A stretch of DNA of 6,697 bases, taken from assembly GCA_021731345.1 (NCBI GenBank), contig JAKFXO010000090.1, positions 1 through 6,697 of the forward strand, read 5' to 3'. Source of the stretch: Candidatus Peribacterales bacterium. Lineage in GTDB: Bacteria; Patescibacteriota; Gracilibacteria; Peribacterales; Peribacteraceae. Shown one piece after another: positions 5,232-6,697 of this stretch. Under the pieces are notes generated by a model. It searched no databases and was not told the DNA's origin. It saw only the letters and a program-made list of their open reading frames with translations. Position 1 is the first letter of the stretch. Every line of letters begins with the position of its first letter. Both the position numbers and the translations under genes were made by a program.

Positions 5232-5492
5232 ATGTGGCGCGTACTTCGGATTGCTCTCGGTATCTTTCTGGTCATCTTTGGTCTTGCCGCACTCGTCACT
5301 CCGCTGACGCCTGGGGCGTGGCTCGGGCTCATCGGTCTTGAGCTTCTTGGTTTTGGTTTTCTCATTCCACAAAAAGTCCGAGCCCTCATGAAAAACTCGA
5401 GTCTGAACCAGTGGTACCAAAAAAAGTTCGGTACTACCGAATATCGTCCACATGAATCACAATCTCCTGACCCCGTTTTACCTCGTGACTGA
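5232..5492 (+). CDS. Small membrane protein, PGPGW/DUF454-like, 86 aa
   Basis: 86-residue protein with two hydrophobic segments at about residues 5-24 and 28-46, separated by the turn TPLTPGAW (23-30). A basic C-terminal tail follows. The pattern RIALGIFLVIFGL, then P..PG, then GL.GLELLGFGF resembles the PGPGW family of putative transmembrane proteins and the YbaN/DUF454 group. Neither has a settled molecular role. ATG 5232 follows rnc by 35 bp and is preceded by a TACAAT element. The last 19 codons plus the stop overlap the 3' end of the convergent Clp gene by 59 bp. Residues 62-71 (YQKKFGTTEY) are encoded by the same bases that form the Clp terminator on the opposite strand. Family assignment is by eye and moderate; that it is a real membrane protein gene is likely. 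Confidence 0.62.
   Translation: MWRVLRIALGIFLVIFGLAALVTPLTPGAWLGLIGLELLGFGFLIPQKVRALMKNSSLNQWYQKKFGTTEYRPHESQSPDPVLPRD
5419..5441 (-). terminator. Intrinsic terminator of the Clp ATPase gene, overlapping its stop codon
   Basis: Minus strand reads TTCGGT-AGT-ACCGAA (5441-5427), a perfect 6-bp stem with a 3-nt loop, then C and seven T (5425-5419). This is a classical Rho-independent layout in one direction only, since the + strand has A rather than T at that side and no T-run after the stem. The TAG stop of the Clp gene (5436-5434) falls at the loop and stem edge. The whole element lies inside the coding sequence of the convergent 86-residue gene. Confidence 0.68.
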
Positions 5493-6697
5493 GGAGGTAA
5501 TCTGCGAGATATGTTTCGATGTGCTGCATGATGACACGGCGGAGTTCGCGTGAACCGAATTCTGGATTAAATCCGCGCTCAGCAAGCAGTGAGATGACAC
5601 CCTGTTCGATAGTGACGCGGACACCGCGTTTTTCCCAAATATCGCGAATCAGGTCGTCCAGCATCAAAATAGCGATCTTCTCCACATCTTGCATTGATGG
5701 AGGTTCGAAGACGATCACTTCATCAAAGCGGTTTACGAATTCTGGTGAGAATGTTTTTTCTTTGATGATGAATTCCATCACATCGGACTTGTAGTGCAGC
5801 TTCTTCTCTTGCTCCGGTGGTGCCGGGTGCGAGGCGAAGTATCGTCCACCAGCGTTACTGGTTGCGATGATGATCGTGTTTCTAAAATCAGTGACGACAC
5901 CGTTGCCGTCGATCAATGTTCCTTCATCCAGAATCTGGAGGAACAAGTGCAGTACTTTCGTGTGCGCTTTTTCTACTTCATCGAGAAGCAGGATCGAGAA
6001 AGGTCGATCCTGGATTTTTTTCGTCAGATACCCTTCCGAGAAGCCGGATGTCGTCCGTCCACCAATGAGTTCGGGGATGGAAGCTTCGTCACTGTATTCG
6101 TTCATGTCGACTCGAATAAAGCTCTCCGGAGAGCCAAAATACTCTTGTGCGAGCGCTTTGGCGGTTTCTGTTTTACCGACACCGGTGGTACCAAGGAACA
6201 AGAATGTTCCCATCGGGCGACGACGAGTGCCAAGGTCAAGCTTGGCGCGTTTCAGGGCAGCGGTGATGCTTGTGAGCGCATGACTCTGTCCGATGATGTG
6301 ACTCTTGAGTCTGGCTTCGAGCGTGAGCAGTTTCATCTTCTCGCTTTCCGAGAGCTGCCTGACATCCACACGAGCTTGTACCGAGACGACGTCGCGGATG
6401 TGCGCTTCGGTAACAGTTTTATCACCAGCGGCGCGTGCACGAGCCACGGCCTCTCGCAAAATGTCGACTGCTTTACCTGGGAGAGACTCACGTCCGAGGA
6501 AACGCTTGGAAAGATCGAGGATCGACTTCAGTGCTTTGTACGTGATTCCAATGCTGCGCCTGCGCTCCATGAGGAAGTATTCCTCCAGAAGCACATGCAT
6601 CGTTTCTTCGTCAGATGCGTCAGACAGCGAAATCTTCTGGAATAGAACGTCCAGTGCCGGATCGCTCTTCATGCGGGCGTGGTAGTCGGCAGTCTCC
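5434..6697 (-). CDS. Clp/HSP100 AAA+ ATPase, ClpA/ClpC-like, divergent (partial, 5' end outside window)
   Basis: 420 visible C-terminal residues of a two-domain HSP100 unfoldase; the frame stays open to the right edge, so the Met at 6672 is not the start. Visible residues 1-20 are the end of D1, where DPALDVLFQ (12-20) replaces the usual DAALERRFQ. Residues 49-88 are the D1 small domain, with LPGKAVDILREAVARAR. It joins D2 through a short linker (about 89-130), so there is no ClpB-type coiled-coil M-domain; this is ClpA/ClpC architecture. D2 has Walker A GTTGVGKT (169-176), Walker B ILLLDE (235-240), sensor 1 TSNAG (279-283), arginine finger in EFVNRFDE (319-326) and sensor 2 GSRELRR (381-387). 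The pore loop (212-221) is non-canonical, and no [LIV]G[FL] ClpP-docking tripeptide appears between sensor 1 and the arginine finger. Family role: ATP-driven unfolding of proteins. Whether it serves a protease is unclear. Confidence 0.88.
   Translation of the reverse strand, partial: ETADYHARMKSDPALDVLFQKISLSDASDEETMHVLLEEYFLMERRRSIGITYKALKSILDLSKRFLGRESLPGKAVDILREAVARARAAGDKTVTEAHIRDVVSVQARVDVRQLSESEKMKLLTLEARLKSHIIGQSHALTSITAALKRAKLDLGTRRRPMGTFLFLGTTGVGKTETAKALAQEYFGSPESFIRVDMNEYSDEASIPELIGGRTTSGFSEGYLTKKIQDRPFSILLLDEVEKAHTKVLHLFLQILDEGTLIDGNGVVTDFRNTIIIATSNAGGRYFASHPAPPEQEKKLHYKSDVMEFIIKEKTFSPEFVNRFDEVIVFEPPSMQDVEKIAILMLDDLIRDIWEKRGVRVTIEQGVISLLAERGFNPEFGSRELRRVIMQHIETYLADYLLSHEVKRGQEIVIHVDDIR

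Noticed and set aside
5411..5437. Alternative hairpin GTGGTACC / GGTACTAC with the A/T run in its loop
   Set aside because: The nested TTCGGT/ACCGAA stem is a better terminator because the T-run follows the stem on the minus strand; the larger pairing has a wobble pair and would bury the T-run.
5491..5531. GAGGAGG resembling a strong Shine-Dalgarno followed by ATG 5511 on the + strand
   Set aside because: The ATG is 13 nt away and the frame stops after six codons; the sequence is simply the antisense of Clp codons.
5794..6645. 283-residue + strand open frame opposite the Clp gene
   Set aside because: Long but fully antisense to intact Walker A, Walker B, sensor and arginine-finger coding; no recognisable family features.
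1..6697. Recoding of TGA as an amino acid, as in Gracilibacteria
   Set aside because: TGA ends folP, the first pilin-like gene and the 86-aa gene at sensible family lengths, and no in-frame TGA interrupts a conserved domain.
1..6697. Mobile elements, CRISPR arrays, tRNA, rRNA
   Set aside because: No terminal inverted repeats, regularly spaced repeats, transposase motifs or RNA gene signatures were seen on either strand.

Overview
The window looks like a housekeeping stretch from the chromosome of a bacterium of the Candidate Phyla Radiation (Patescibacteria), with Peribacteria-like lineages as my best guess. The reasons are compact gene packing with overlapping ends, almost no Shine-Dalgarno sequences, multi-helix pilin-like membrane proteins of a kind common in that group, and a short cysteine-free L32-like protein beside nusB and rnc. 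The assignment is inference. TGA is used as a normal stop at three gene ends, so the code is standard and not the TGA=Gly code of Gracilibacteria and Absconditabacteria. I see no mobile element, CRISPR array, tRNA or rRNA.

Layout, left to right. (1) The 3' end of a guanylate-kinase-like gene (+), ending at 244. (2) A 53-residue single-helix membrane protein (-, 259-420), divergent from a dihydropteroate synthase gene folP (+, 482-1315). (3) Two translationally coupled membrane-protein genes on the minus strand (2956 to 2147, then 2147 to 1308). Each encodes a signal peptide followed by three copies of a VirB2/TrbC-like helix-loop-helix pilin unit. Their 3' end overlaps the folP 3' end by 8 bp. 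(4) A Bax inhibitor-1 family membrane protein (+, 3031-3729), divergent from the pilin-like pair. (5) A + strand cluster: probable bL32 (3805-3990), nusB (4039-4458), rnc (about 4504-5196) and an 86-residue PGPGW/DUF454-like membrane protein (5232-5492). This groups ribosome assembly, rRNA antitermination and rRNA processing. (6) A Clp/HSP100 AAA+ ATPase (-, from beyond the right edge to 5434), convergent with and overlapping the 86-residue gene by 59 bp.

The strongest unusual signals are four. First, several genes have a -10-like hexamer only 8 to 10 nt before the start codon, which implies leaderless mRNAs. Second, the two tandem pilin-like genes each appear to be a covalent triple pilin. 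Third, the Clp ATPase has lost the D1 arginine fingers, the canonical D2 pore loop and any visible ClpP-docking tripeptide. Fourth, an intrinsic terminator for the Clp gene has that gene's stop codon inside its stem and lies within the coding sequence of the opposing gene. No complete, obviously new multi-gene system is evident. The pilin-like pair and the divergent Clp ATPase are the best candidates for follow-up.
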